DNA of 59,415 bases from Methylobacter sp. (lineage in GTDB: Bacteria; Pseudomonadota; Gammaproteobacteria; Methylococcales; Methylomonadaceae). The position numbers were made by a program, and so were the translations under genes. Position 1 is the first letter of the stretch; every line of letters starts with the position of its first letter. Below are positions 37,396 to 45,347 of this stretch, piece after piece. The DNA is taken from contig JAQTQN010000003.1 of the NCBI GenBank assembly GCA_028712225.1, positions 1-59,415 of the forward strand, given 5' to 3'. A model generated the notes under the pieces. That model did no database searches. It saw only the letters and a program-made list of their open reading frames with translations, and had not been told where the DNA came from.

Positions 37396-38607
37396 TCAAT
37401 CCCGACAATCTACCGGTAACAGTTTGCTATCCAAATTGCTGCTGCCGCAACGCCAGACTATTTGTTTGTTATCGTCGATAGATGGCACCAGTTCAATCGT
37501 ATTTCCAAGATGGGCCGGTATGTCGATAATAATCCTAATACTGCCGGTATTGGCATCTAGGCTAATGGGTTGAACGCCTTGCGGGATGTATAACGGCGCA
37601 TATCCGGCTTGCTCAAGAGTTTGCGGCAGGGATTTATTGGTCTGGTAATAGGCCGTTACTGCATTTGCTGCGATACGCGCTTCTGAGACTGCTTGGCTTA
37701 ACTTTGCACGCGTTGTGTAGTCTTGATATGCCGGAACCGCGATGGCGGCCAGTATGCCAATGACTGCAATGGTAACTATCCCCGAACCAGCCCCGCCGCC
37801 AACGCCCAAGCGCGGGACAAATAGCGCTAACAGCCAAGCGATAGGGTGGCGAGCGGGTTGCTTTGGTTCATTTCCTTTTGCCAAGGTTTGCACGGCGGCA
37901 ACACGTTTGGTCAGCCAGGGATAGTCGCTAATCAGCTCGTGCAATGACATCCAGAATCCGGATGAATTCCGCGTCTGTAACACATAACGATCAATATTAA
38001 TCGTTCGCCAACGATTGCCACCTGCCGCCAATGCCGCCAGTCCTAAAGGCGCGCTGTCCGGATTGTGGCAAGCGGCCAGGCCATGCCGATCGCAGGTATA
38101 TTCGCGAGCGCGGGAATAAGCGGCGCCAATTAGCGGCAGAAAAGCGGCTGGCGCAACTACCGGCCCCCACAGCAAATGGTTGCGTTTAATGTGGCCGATT
38201 TCATGACCGATATAAAAATTTAAGGCGTCAGGATGGGCTTCAAGCGCATCGACGACATCGGAAAATAACACAATAAAGTTTCTACCGAGAAAGCGGGTAG
38301 CCAATGCATTAAAGGCGCCGTCGGCATGCAATAGATAAGCGTCGGGGACTTTCGGTAATTCCAGTTTTTGACAGCATTCGCTGATGTGCTTATGTAAATC
38401 CGGAAATTGCTCCGGGGTAATTTCAACTGCAGTGCCTTTCAGGTAAGAAATAAATCCCGCTTGCGCAAATAGATAAAAGAGAAAAAAACTGGCGATATAG
38501 ACCAGTACTATTCCCGCCGTTCCAACAATTAGCCCGCCCCAAATCGCTAATGAGATGATTAGCAAAATGATGAATAGGTATTTTTCATTTTTGTAGATAA
38601 GACTCAC
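37396..38607 (-). CDS. M48-family zinc metalloprotease fused to a type IV pilin-like C-terminal region
   Basis: HEIGHIKRNH zinc motif; C-terminal 'GIVTIAVIGILAAIAVPAYQDYTTRAKLSQAVSEARIAANAVTAYYQTN'. Confidence 0.9.
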   Translation of the reverse strand: MSLIYKNEKYLFIILLIISLAIWGGLIVGTAGIVLVYIASFFLFYLFAQAGFISYLKGTAVEITPEQFPDLHKHISECCQKLELPKVPDAYLLHADGAFNALATRFLGRNFIVLFSDVVDALEAHPDALNFYIGHEIGHIKRNHLLWGPVVAPAAFLPLIGAAYSRAREYTCDRHGLAACHNPDSAPLGLAALAAGGNRWRTINIDRYVLQTRNSSGFWMSLHELISDYPWLTKRVAAVQTLAKGNEPKQPARHPIAWLLALFVPRLGVGGGAGSGIVTIAVIGILAAIAVPAYQDYTTRAKLSQAVSEARIAANAVTAYYQTNKSLPQTLEQAGYAPLYIPQGVQPISLDANTGSIRIIIDIPAHLGNTIELVPSIDDNKQIVWRCGSSNLDSKLLPVDCRD

Positions 38608-38732
38608 AGCTATTTCCCCTAATAGTTACGTATTAATTTCCAGCATATTATTAGCGTTAGGTCTCGTCTGTCAAAGGATTGGGTAATTGTGGGTTGAGGA
38701 GGCAACTCACAATTACCCGGTAATGCTAATGA

Positions 38733-40661
38733 TTACGGACTGGTTGGCGTCGCGCTATTGCCAGATTCTGGCGGTGTGCTTTTTGGCGCCGGAGGTGGTG
38801 TAGGTTCCGGGGCCGGTGTAGGTTCTGGAGCCGGTGGAGGGGGCGGCGGTGCTGGCGCTGGTTCAGGAGTGCTTGAACTGGAACTACTCGAACTTGATCC
38901 GGAACTATAGCTGGGGCTGCTATCCATGCTGGAGCTGCCAGCACTGGAATCCGAGCTATAGCTTGGGTTGGAATCAGAACTTGAACTGCTGGGGCTGGAT
39001 CCGGAACTATAGCTGGGGCTGCTATCCATGCTGGAGCTACCAGCACTGGAATCCGAGCTATAGCTTGAGCTGGAATCAGAACTTGAACTGCTGGAACTTG
39101 ATCCGGAACTATAGCTGGGACTGCTATCCTTGCTGGAACTGCCAGCGCTTGAACCAGAGCTATAGCTTGAGCTGGAGTCAGGTACTGAACTACTGGCGCC
39201 GTTGCTGTTTGACTCGATGCTGACACTTGGCGTTGTGGTTGTGGAGCCGCTAGAGTCTATGCCTGATTCTGTATTGGTTGAACTTGAGCCATTGTTATCG
39301 CTTGTTCCTGAAGTGCTAGGTGCAATATTTGGATTGATAACGGTTGTGTCAGTACTTAGATTTGTAGGTATTCCAATATTCGGGTCACTGAATGTTGGAG
39401 CACTCGAACCCGAATTAGAACCTAAGCTAGGCACGGTTGCTGGTTCAGTGTTCGAGCCTGGGGTTGGCGTTAAATTGGTGTCAACGCTTGTGCCAATGGG
39501 CGGGGCGGCAATTCCTGTATTGCTATCAACGCTTGGGTTGACTGGTAATTCCGCGCTGCTGCCAGCAGTTGGGTTGGTAGTAGAGGTTCCGCTATTTGTT
39601 GGGATAACTACCTGTCCGGTAGTGGGCTCAAGCACTGGATTGACTATCGTCTCGGAGCCGTTGCCAGTAGTTGGGATAGTTGCAGTGGTGCCGCCATTTA
39701 TCGGTATAACTACCGATCCATTACTGGGCTCCGTAATCGGATTGACAACTGCCTCGGCACCGTTATTAGGCAAAGTTGTAGGGGTAGGCGTTAAGCCGGT
39801 AATGGGAGCAGGGCTTAGGTCGGGCTTTGAACCATGCCTTGGTCTGCCGCCTGGGCCCGGTAAAGGTGGATTGTTAATTGAACCATTGTTTACCCAATGG
39901 CGTAGGGGACGATTCTCTGGGTGATGATCGCGATTCTTCTCATCATGATGCTTATTTTGATGACCTTCACGGTAGGCCTCATGTTCATGTCGATGATGAT
40001 TATCGCGATGACGACGCCACCAGCCCCAAGTGTTGTAATACGGATCGCTGTAGATCGGAGTGCTGCTATAAGTAATCGTGTTGTATGTCCGGGGTCTAAC
40101 GTTATTGTAAATGTTGTAATTAGTGTAATTGCTGCTGTAAGCAAAATATCTGGTAGGTGCTTCGGTAATCGCAGACTGTTGCAGTTTGCGCATATTACTC
40201 ATCAGCTCATCAAGCATTTGCTCGGCAACCAATTCCATCACTTCTTCCCAATCCTCATTGGCTGTAAAACGTCGTTTAACCTGACTGTAGACCAAATACT
40301 CGGCATCGTCATATAGCTTGCCCTGCGCGAGCAACACATTGTCTTGATAAGACAAAATCTTCAGTTGCAGCCTAAGCGAATGAATCGAATCGTCGGTTTG
40401 CAGTCTATTCTCGTCGGTTAGCTGGAGGCGAATGGCGTTTTCCAACAACAGCAAGGCGTAGTTATTCTGGATGGGCTGCGACGCGATAGCGGTCGACGGG
40501 GTATGTTCGATGCTGATTTTGGCTAAATCGCGCTGACGAAAATCGACGATTTTACTTGCGCCACGACTGGGTGAAGCACTGCAGCCGATAACTACCAAGA
40601 GCGTCAGAACCAATAATACCGGTAGTCGATACTGAACAAGGGTCTGGATAAGTTGATGCAT
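38733..40661 (-). CDS. Lipoprotein with low-complexity Ser/Pro/Gly/Thr-rich C-terminus
   Basis: Lipobox-like VLTLLVVIGC-SAS; C-terminal 'SSYSSGSSAGSSS...' repeats and 'PEPAPAPPPPPPAPEPTPAPEP'. Confidence 0.8.
   Translation of the reverse strand: MHQLIQTLVQYRLPVLLVLTLLVVIGCSASPSRGASKIVDFRQRDLAKISIEHTPSTAIASQPIQNNYALLLLENAIRLQLTDENRLQTDDSIHSLRLQLKILSYQDNVLLAQGKLYDDAEYLVYSQVKRRFTANEDWEEVMELVAEQMLDELMSNMRKLQQSAITEAPTRYFAYSSNYTNYNIYNNVRPRTYNTITYSSTPIYSDPYYNTWGWWRRHRDNHHRHEHEAYREGHQNKHHDEKNRDHHPENRPLRHWVNNGSINNPPLPGPGGRPRHGSKPDLSPAPITGLTPTPTTLPNNGAEAVVNPITEPSNGSVVIPINGGTTATIPTTGNGSETIVNPVLEPTTGQVVIPTNSGTSTTNPTAGSSAELPVNPSVDSNTGIAAPPIGTSVDTNLTPTPGSNTEPATVPSLGSNSGSSAPTFSDPNIGIPTNLSTDTTVINPNIAPSTSGTSDNNGSSSTNTESGIDSSGSTTTTPSVSIESNSNGASSSVPDSSSSYSSGSSAGSSSKDSSPSYSSGSSSSSSSSDSSSSYSSDSSAGSSSMDSSPSYSSGSSPSSSSSDSNPSYSSDSSAGSSSMDSSPSYSSGSSSSSSSSSTPEPAPAPPPPPPAPEPTPAPEPTPPPAPKSTPPESGNSATPTSP
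38896..39183 (-). repeat. Three tandem copies of a 102-bp (34-codon) unit within the Ser-rich lipoprotein gene
   Basis: 'gatccggaactatagctgg' recurs at 38896, 38998 and 39100; third copy diverges near its end. Confidence 0.85.
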
Positions 40662-41114
40662 TTTTCTACTCCCACTAACAATGACTGTGAATGAAGCAAT
40701 GCTTTAGCTAATTGGCATGACCTTGTATCCCATCCCCAGAGAAGCGAAGATTCTCGACAATTAGCGTTAAGCTCTAGCGTGAAAACTGAGCGTAAAGCAA
40801 TCGGCTGAACATGATCTGAATGGATGATTTTTGCTGACCGGCAATAGGCTTTAGTGCATCGTGCGGTTATCTCGGCAGTTAAATTAAACTGTGTTATTTA
40901 ACGTAATAAAAAGGACATATCACTCGATTTTTAAAAAATTAGTGCTGATTTTTCAGGCATTTAATAAGAGAGGTTGTTTTTCAAGTCATTGTAAATAATG
41001 CAATTATTGTTTTTTATAAGTTGTTGGCGCGAATCGTGCTTTTCTCTGCGTAGACAAGTTGGGAACAAGTATCAATGTTCCCTTGCCTCAGGAAAGAGTT
41101 AGTTGCCAGGGAGT

Positions 41115-41253
41115 AGAGCTCAGGCTCTTAAGCCACACCCGTCGCGAGGCGGGCTCGGAAAGCCACGGGTCTTGATCCTAACAAGACAGCCGGGCCGCCC
41201 TCTCAGTATTGGGGGGCTATGAGTGCATTCTTAAAATCAAGAATGCACTTAAT
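41115..41253 (+). promoter_or_regulatory. Structured 5' UTR, c-di-GMP-I (GEMM)-like riboswitch candidate, copy 1
   Basis: CCCGTC-GCGA-GGCGGG hairpin then GGAAAGCCACGGGTCTT...AAGACAGCCGGGCCGCC, resembling GEMM AAAGCC-ACGGGUCU...GCCGGGUUGCC; downstream hairpin AGTGCATTCTT/AAGAATGCACT. Confidence 0.55.
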
Positions 41254-41282
41254 CAACATAACAACAACTAGGAATGAAAACG

Positions 41283-42050
41283 ATGACTCAATTTAGAAAA
41301 TTGGCTATTGCAGGTGCGGTAACTGCATTGATGAGTGCAACTGCAGCGGAAGCACATGTGTCTTATAACACCAATACTTCATTAGCCAATGGTAATACAG
41401 GAACAGCCGCCAATTGGACCGGTGGATTACCAACTGGATATATCGGTCACTTGCCGGCAACCTGGATAGCAAACGTCCATAACGATGTTACCCCTAATGT
41501 GTCTTACGAAGTATCTAAAGCCGACGCTATAGCCGAGGGCGCACCTTCAACCTATAAAGTTGAGACATTAGCTAATAAATGGAACCCTGCACAAAGTTGG
41601 GGTAATGCACTTGATTTCGGTTTGATCGACTTGCATGCAGCCGGAGATTTATTGATTACAGTTGCGGCTGATGCGACTCAGGGCTCTGTTTTTACTCCGG
41701 GCTTTACTCTTTTTAGTGGCTGGGATACTTCTGCAACTAGCACTAAGCACGGTTCTTGGAACGTTGCGCTGCCAGCAGTTCCAGTTAATCCTAGAGGAAC
41801 AACCGGCTTAGCTTATTTGGGGCAAGCATCGACTACAGTAGCCGGTGGTGTTGCTTCGTATCTATTCACTGGTCTGGCAGCTGGTCATTACAGTTTGTGG
41901 ATTGGTGGTAATGGTACAGGCGGTACAGGTACAACTAACCAGAGTTATGTGGCCAACATTTCCGCTGTGCCTGTCCCAAGCGCAGTCTGGCTATTCGGCA
42001 GTGCGTTAGCAGGTGTTGTTGGTCTGCGTCGTCGCAAAATGGCTGCATAA
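41283..42050 (+). CDS. PEP-CTERM sorting-domain protein, copy 1
   Basis: Signal peptide and C-terminal 'VPVPSAVWLFGSALAGVVGLRRRKMAA'. Track start 41274; the paralogue lacks that ATG, supporting 41283. Confidence 0.92.
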   Translation: MTQFRKLAIAGAVTALMSATAAEAHVSYNTNTSLANGNTGTAANWTGGLPTGYIGHLPATWIANVHNDVTPNVSYEVSKADAIAEGAPSTYKVETLANKWNPAQSWGNALDFGLIDLHAAGDLLITVAADATQGSVFTPGFTLFSGWDTSATSTKHGSWNVALPAVPVNPRGTTGLAYLGQASTTVAGGVASYLFTGLAAGHYSLWIGGNGTGGTGTTNQSYVANISAVPVPSAVWLFGSALAGVVGLRRRKMAA

Positions 42051-42078
42051 CAGATCATAGAATTCATCTGTTAAACAG

Positions 42079-42117
42079 AAACCCGGTGCATCATTTCTTG
42101 ATGCACCGGGTTTTTTT
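42079..42117 (+). terminator. Rho-independent terminator
   Basis: AACCCGGTGCATCA-TTTCT-TGATGCACCGGGTTTTTTT. Confidence 0.9.
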
Positions 42118-42511
42118 ATTGTGAATAGAATTGAGCTGTCAATTGTTATTGATACGTTATGGTTAAAAATCAGCTATTTAATACCATGAACATTAAGTTT
42201 TTCGATAAGCAGGCTACTAATACCGCTTGAAATATATGAGTTCGCTCTTTAAGGAAGCATCTTAATTTAGCCCGACAATTAAATTAAACTATGTTATTTA
42301 ACGTAAAAAAATAAGCCATATCACACCCCCATTCAAAAAGTCAGTGTCGATTGCATAGGTAAGCCTGAATCACAAATCATTGTAAATTAATGATTTTATT
42401 TAAAAAATAAGCATTGGCACGAGTAGTGCTTTCCATTTGGCAGTTAGACAAGTTTGGCACAAACATTAATGCCCACTTGACCTCAGGAAGAGTTAGCTAT
42501 CAGGGAAATCC

Positions 42512-42650
42512 AAGAGCTTAAGCTCTTATGCCACCCCCGTCGTGAGGCGGGTTCGGAAAGCCACGGGTCTTGATCCTAACAAGGCAGCCGGGTTGTCCTC
42601 TCAATAATGGGGGGCTATGAGTGCATTTTTCAAACACAAGAATGCGCTTA
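42512..42650 (+). promoter_or_regulatory. Structured 5' UTR, c-di-GMP-I (GEMM)-like riboswitch candidate, copy 2
   Basis: CCCGTC-GTGA-GGCGGG then GGAAAGCCACGGGTCTTGATCCTAACAAGGCAGCCGGGTTGTCC; paired changes relative to copy 1 keep the stems. Confidence 0.55.
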
Positions 42651-42681
42651 ATCAACATAATAACTACTAGGAACTAAAACG

Positions 42682-43557
42682 ATGACTCAATTTAAAAAAT
42701 TGGCTATTGCAGGCGCGGTAACTGCATTGATGATGAGTGCAACTGCGGCAGAAGCTCATGTGTCTTACAATACCTTTACTACAACAGCCACATCTCAAAC
42801 TGACGGCTGGACACGTACTTTTGACGGCGCTGATGCAGACGCTATCGCTACTGGTCCGGAAAGCCAAGGCAACAAAGGTACTTTAGCGCCTTGGCTCGGC
42901 ACTTCAGGCGGTGCATTGCCTTTTGGTTACACAGGATCTTCACATTTGAACTGGGCAGCCGAAATTCACGCTGCAGGTGATTCATTGGAAGTTTCTGCCG
43001 CTGATTCCCTGGCCGATTATGGCGTTGCTGCTGAAATAGATACTGGTGCTGGCGCTTGGAAAGATACTAACGGTACCGGATGGAAACACCAAACTGACAT
43101 TGGTTTGATTAAATCTAATGTTACCCAAAATGTGACTATTAATCTCTCTACTTTAGGCATAGCAGGCACGCCTGCAGGGCTCCTCGTCAATAACAATTTT
43201 GGCGTGACCGTTTTTACTGGCATGGACACCAATACTGGAAATTACAGTCATCATGGTAGCTGGAATAATGCGACAAAACCTGAAACTAACAGTAACCCGT
43301 TTGGTACAGCTAACCTGACTTACCTGACTCACGACGCAACAGTTGATTCAGTTAACGGTTTAACATTCACTGCGTTAGCTGGTCAAATTTACTCCATTTA
43401 TCTGGGTGGCAACGGTGTTGGCACTTGGAGTCAAAACGTATCTGACTATAAATTAAACATTACTACTTCTCCTGTACCTGTTCCTGGTGCAGTTTGGTTA
43501 TTCGGTAGTGCGTTAGCGGGTTTTGTTGGTCTGCGTCGTCGCAAAATGGCTGCATAA
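42682..43557 (+). CDS. PEP-CTERM sorting-domain protein, copy 2
   Basis: Near-identical signal peptide and C-terminal 'VPVPGAVWLFGSALAGFVGLRRRKMAA'. Confidence 0.92.
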   Translation: MTQFKKLAIAGAVTALMMSATAAEAHVSYNTFTTTATSQTDGWTRTFDGADADAIATGPESQGNKGTLAPWLGTSGGALPFGYTGSSHLNWAAEIHAAGDSLEVSAADSLADYGVAAEIDTGAGAWKDTNGTGWKHQTDIGLIKSNVTQNVTINLSTLGIAGTPAGLLVNNNFGVTVFTGMDTNTGNYSHHGSWNNATKPETNSNPFGTANLTYLTHDATVDSVNGLTFTALAGQIYSIYLGGNGVGTWSQNVSDYKLNITTSPVPVPGAVWLFGSALAGFVGLRRRKMAA

Positions 43558-43576
43558 CAGCAACAAGTTAGTCTTA

Positions 43577-43616
43577 AAAAACCCGGCACATCAGTCTTTG
43601 ATGTGCCGGGTTTTTT
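43577..43616 (+). terminator. Rho-independent terminator
   Basis: AAAACCCGGCACATCA-GTCTT-TGATGTGCCGGGTTTTTT. Confidence 0.9.
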
Positions 43617-43669
43617 ATTGCATTGAGAATTGAGTAGCAAGCCAAGATAGTTATGGTTAGGTATTCCCC

Positions 43670-44686
43670 TCAGCCAATATGCTCTCCAGCAATATCATTC
43701 GTCATAAAAGCCAAGATTTGCTGCTGGTCAGTAAAATTACCGTACGCCAGCGCCAGCTTTACATAAACGGCTTCAATCGACAGGTTCCAGAGCATCTGCG
43801 CGCCGTGTTCCAACAGGGTTAGTGTGCTTTGATAGGCATCGGGCGAATGTATGGCCGGGGCCAAATAAATAGGTACATTTTCCGCTTTACAGTGTTTGAT
43901 GAATTCGATCAGTGAATGTTGAGCGCCCCATTGTAACGAGGCGCAAGCAGTGCCGGAGTGATAGAGATCGTGTAGTACCGCGTCGACATTCTCCAAATCA
44001 AAGTGTCGATAATCCAAACCGGGATAAGGTTTTATCATTAAGATTTGGTCGGAAAAATTGGCTGTTAATGGCGCTATCGATATTTCAGGTTGTTTTGCCG
44101 ACGGCGTAAGTTTTACAAAACCACCTTCTTCAAAGCGCATGGCACTGTTGCCCTGAACGCTGAAAAAATCCCCACTTAATTGTAACGAACAAGCCAGCCG
44201 GTTGCCTTGGTGTACTTGCATGGTTTGTTGCGGGTTACGGTAGGGTACATAAACACAGGTAGCGATTTGTTGACGAATAAACTCAACAGCACAGATAAAG
44301 TTTTCCAAGCCGTTAGCGCGCTCATCATCCAGCGGATAATTGCTGGACACCAGCAGGATCGGTAGCTTCAGGGCGTGGAAATAAAAGCTTAACGCGGCGG
44401 CGCTATAAGCCAGGGTATCGGTGCCGTGGGTGATGATGATGCCGTCATATTGGCTGGGGTTCGCTTTTTCAATGGCGTTAATAATGATTGGCCAGGCGGC
44501 GGGAGAGAGATTTTCACTGAGAATTTGCAGTGGCTGCAAGGTGTCGAATTGCAATTGTTGATGCTCGGGATAATGCTGCTCAAACAAATGCAGTAATTTG
44601 AACGGCGCATTGCCGGAGGTGTCGATGGTGCCTTCCGATACGGTGGAGCCGATGGTTCCTCCGGTGAAAACTAGCAGTATTTTCAT
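43670..44686 (-). CDS. Asparaginase
   Basis: 'MKILLVFTGGTIGSTVSEG' and 'GIIITHGTDTLAYSAAALSF' active-site motifs. Track ORF start 44944 overruns folA; ATG at 44686 preferred. Confidence 0.88.
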   Translation of the reverse strand: MKILLVFTGGTIGSTVSEGTIDTSGNAPFKLLHLFEQHYPEHQQLQFDTLQPLQILSENLSPAAWPIIINAIEKANPSQYDGIIITHGTDTLAYSAAALSFYFHALKLPILLVSSNYPLDDERANGLENFICAVEFIRQQIATCVYVPYRNPQQTMQVHQGNRLACSLQLSGDFFSVQGNSAMRFEEGGFVKLTPSAKQPEISIAPLTANFSDQILMIKPYPGLDYRHFDLENVDAVLHDLYHSGTACASLQWGAQHSLIEFIKHCKAENVPIYLAPAIHSPDAYQSTLTLLEHGAQMLWNLSIEAVYVKLALAYGNFTDQQQILAFMTNDIAGEHIG

Positions 44687-44747
44687 AGTATGATGCGGGC
44701 CTTTAGTTGACGTCTTTCCAGAATAACAAAGCAAATCCATCAGTAAA

Positions 44748-45239
44748 ATGAAAATATCTCTTATCGTCGCGATGGCGAGCAATCGGGTGATTGGTTTAAA
44801 CAACCAGATGCCCTGGCATTTATCCGCTGATCTTAAAAAGTTTAAAAGCATCACCATGGGCAAGCCGATTGTGATGGGCCGAAAAACTTTTGAATCTATC
44901 GGCAGGCCGCTACCCGGCCGCACCAATATCATCATCAGCCGCAATTCCGGCTACAGCCAAGCGGGCTGTATTGTCGTTAATGATCTCGACAGCGCATTGG
45001 CTAGCACGTGTCAGCAAGCCGACGAGATTTTTGTGATTGGCGGCTCGGCACTTTATGACGCGTTATTACCGCGTGCCGACCGGCTTTACTTAACGCAAAT
45101 TAATGCGGCTTTTGAGGGTGACACTTTTTTTCCTGAAATCAATTGGGATGAATGGCGGGAATTAAATCGCGAAGATATTGATAACGATCCGCAGGTGGCT
45201 TTTAGCTATAGTTTTTTACAGCTGGAAAGAATGGGTTAA
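44748..45239 (+). CDS. folA: Dihydrofolate reductase
   Basis: 'ISLIVAMASNRVIGLNNQMPWHLSADLKKFKSITMGKPIVMGRKTFESIGRPLPGRTNIIISR'. Confidence 0.96.
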   Translation: MKISLIVAMASNRVIGLNNQMPWHLSADLKKFKSITMGKPIVMGRKTFESIGRPLPGRTNIIISRNSGYSQAGCIVVNDLDSALASTCQQADEIFVIGGSALYDALLPRADRLYLTQINAAFEGDTFFPEINWDEWRELNREDIDNDPQVAFSYSFLQLERMG

Positions 45240-45347
45240 TTCAAGAGCAAAATAGGTGGTTGAAAAAAGGGGTGGGGAGGCGTAATTTTTCAAAAGTTAG
45301 CGAAAGCTAAGCTAAGAATTATTATAACTATAACGAGGAAGGCCGCT

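Noticed and set aside
38896-39201. Regular 102-bp spacing considered as a CRISPR-like array
   Set aside because: Whole units repeat rather than short repeats with unique spacers, and they stay in frame with a coding sequence.
38726-39226. 166-aa ORF 'VLIPAQAIARIPVLVAPAWIAAPAIVPD...' on the minus strand
   Set aside because: Alternate frame of the Ser-rich repeat region of the lipoprotein gene; open only because of the composition and the 102-bp repeats.
39202-39924. 240-aa plus-strand ORF and neighbouring 38834-39223 ORF
   Set aside because: Antisense shadows of the low-complexity lipoprotein gene with no independent domain or ribosome-binding evidence.
42667-42867. 66-aa Cys-rich minus-strand ORF
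   Set aside because: Antisense to the conserved signal-peptide region of the second PEP-CTERM gene; Cys/Ser content is a frame artefact.
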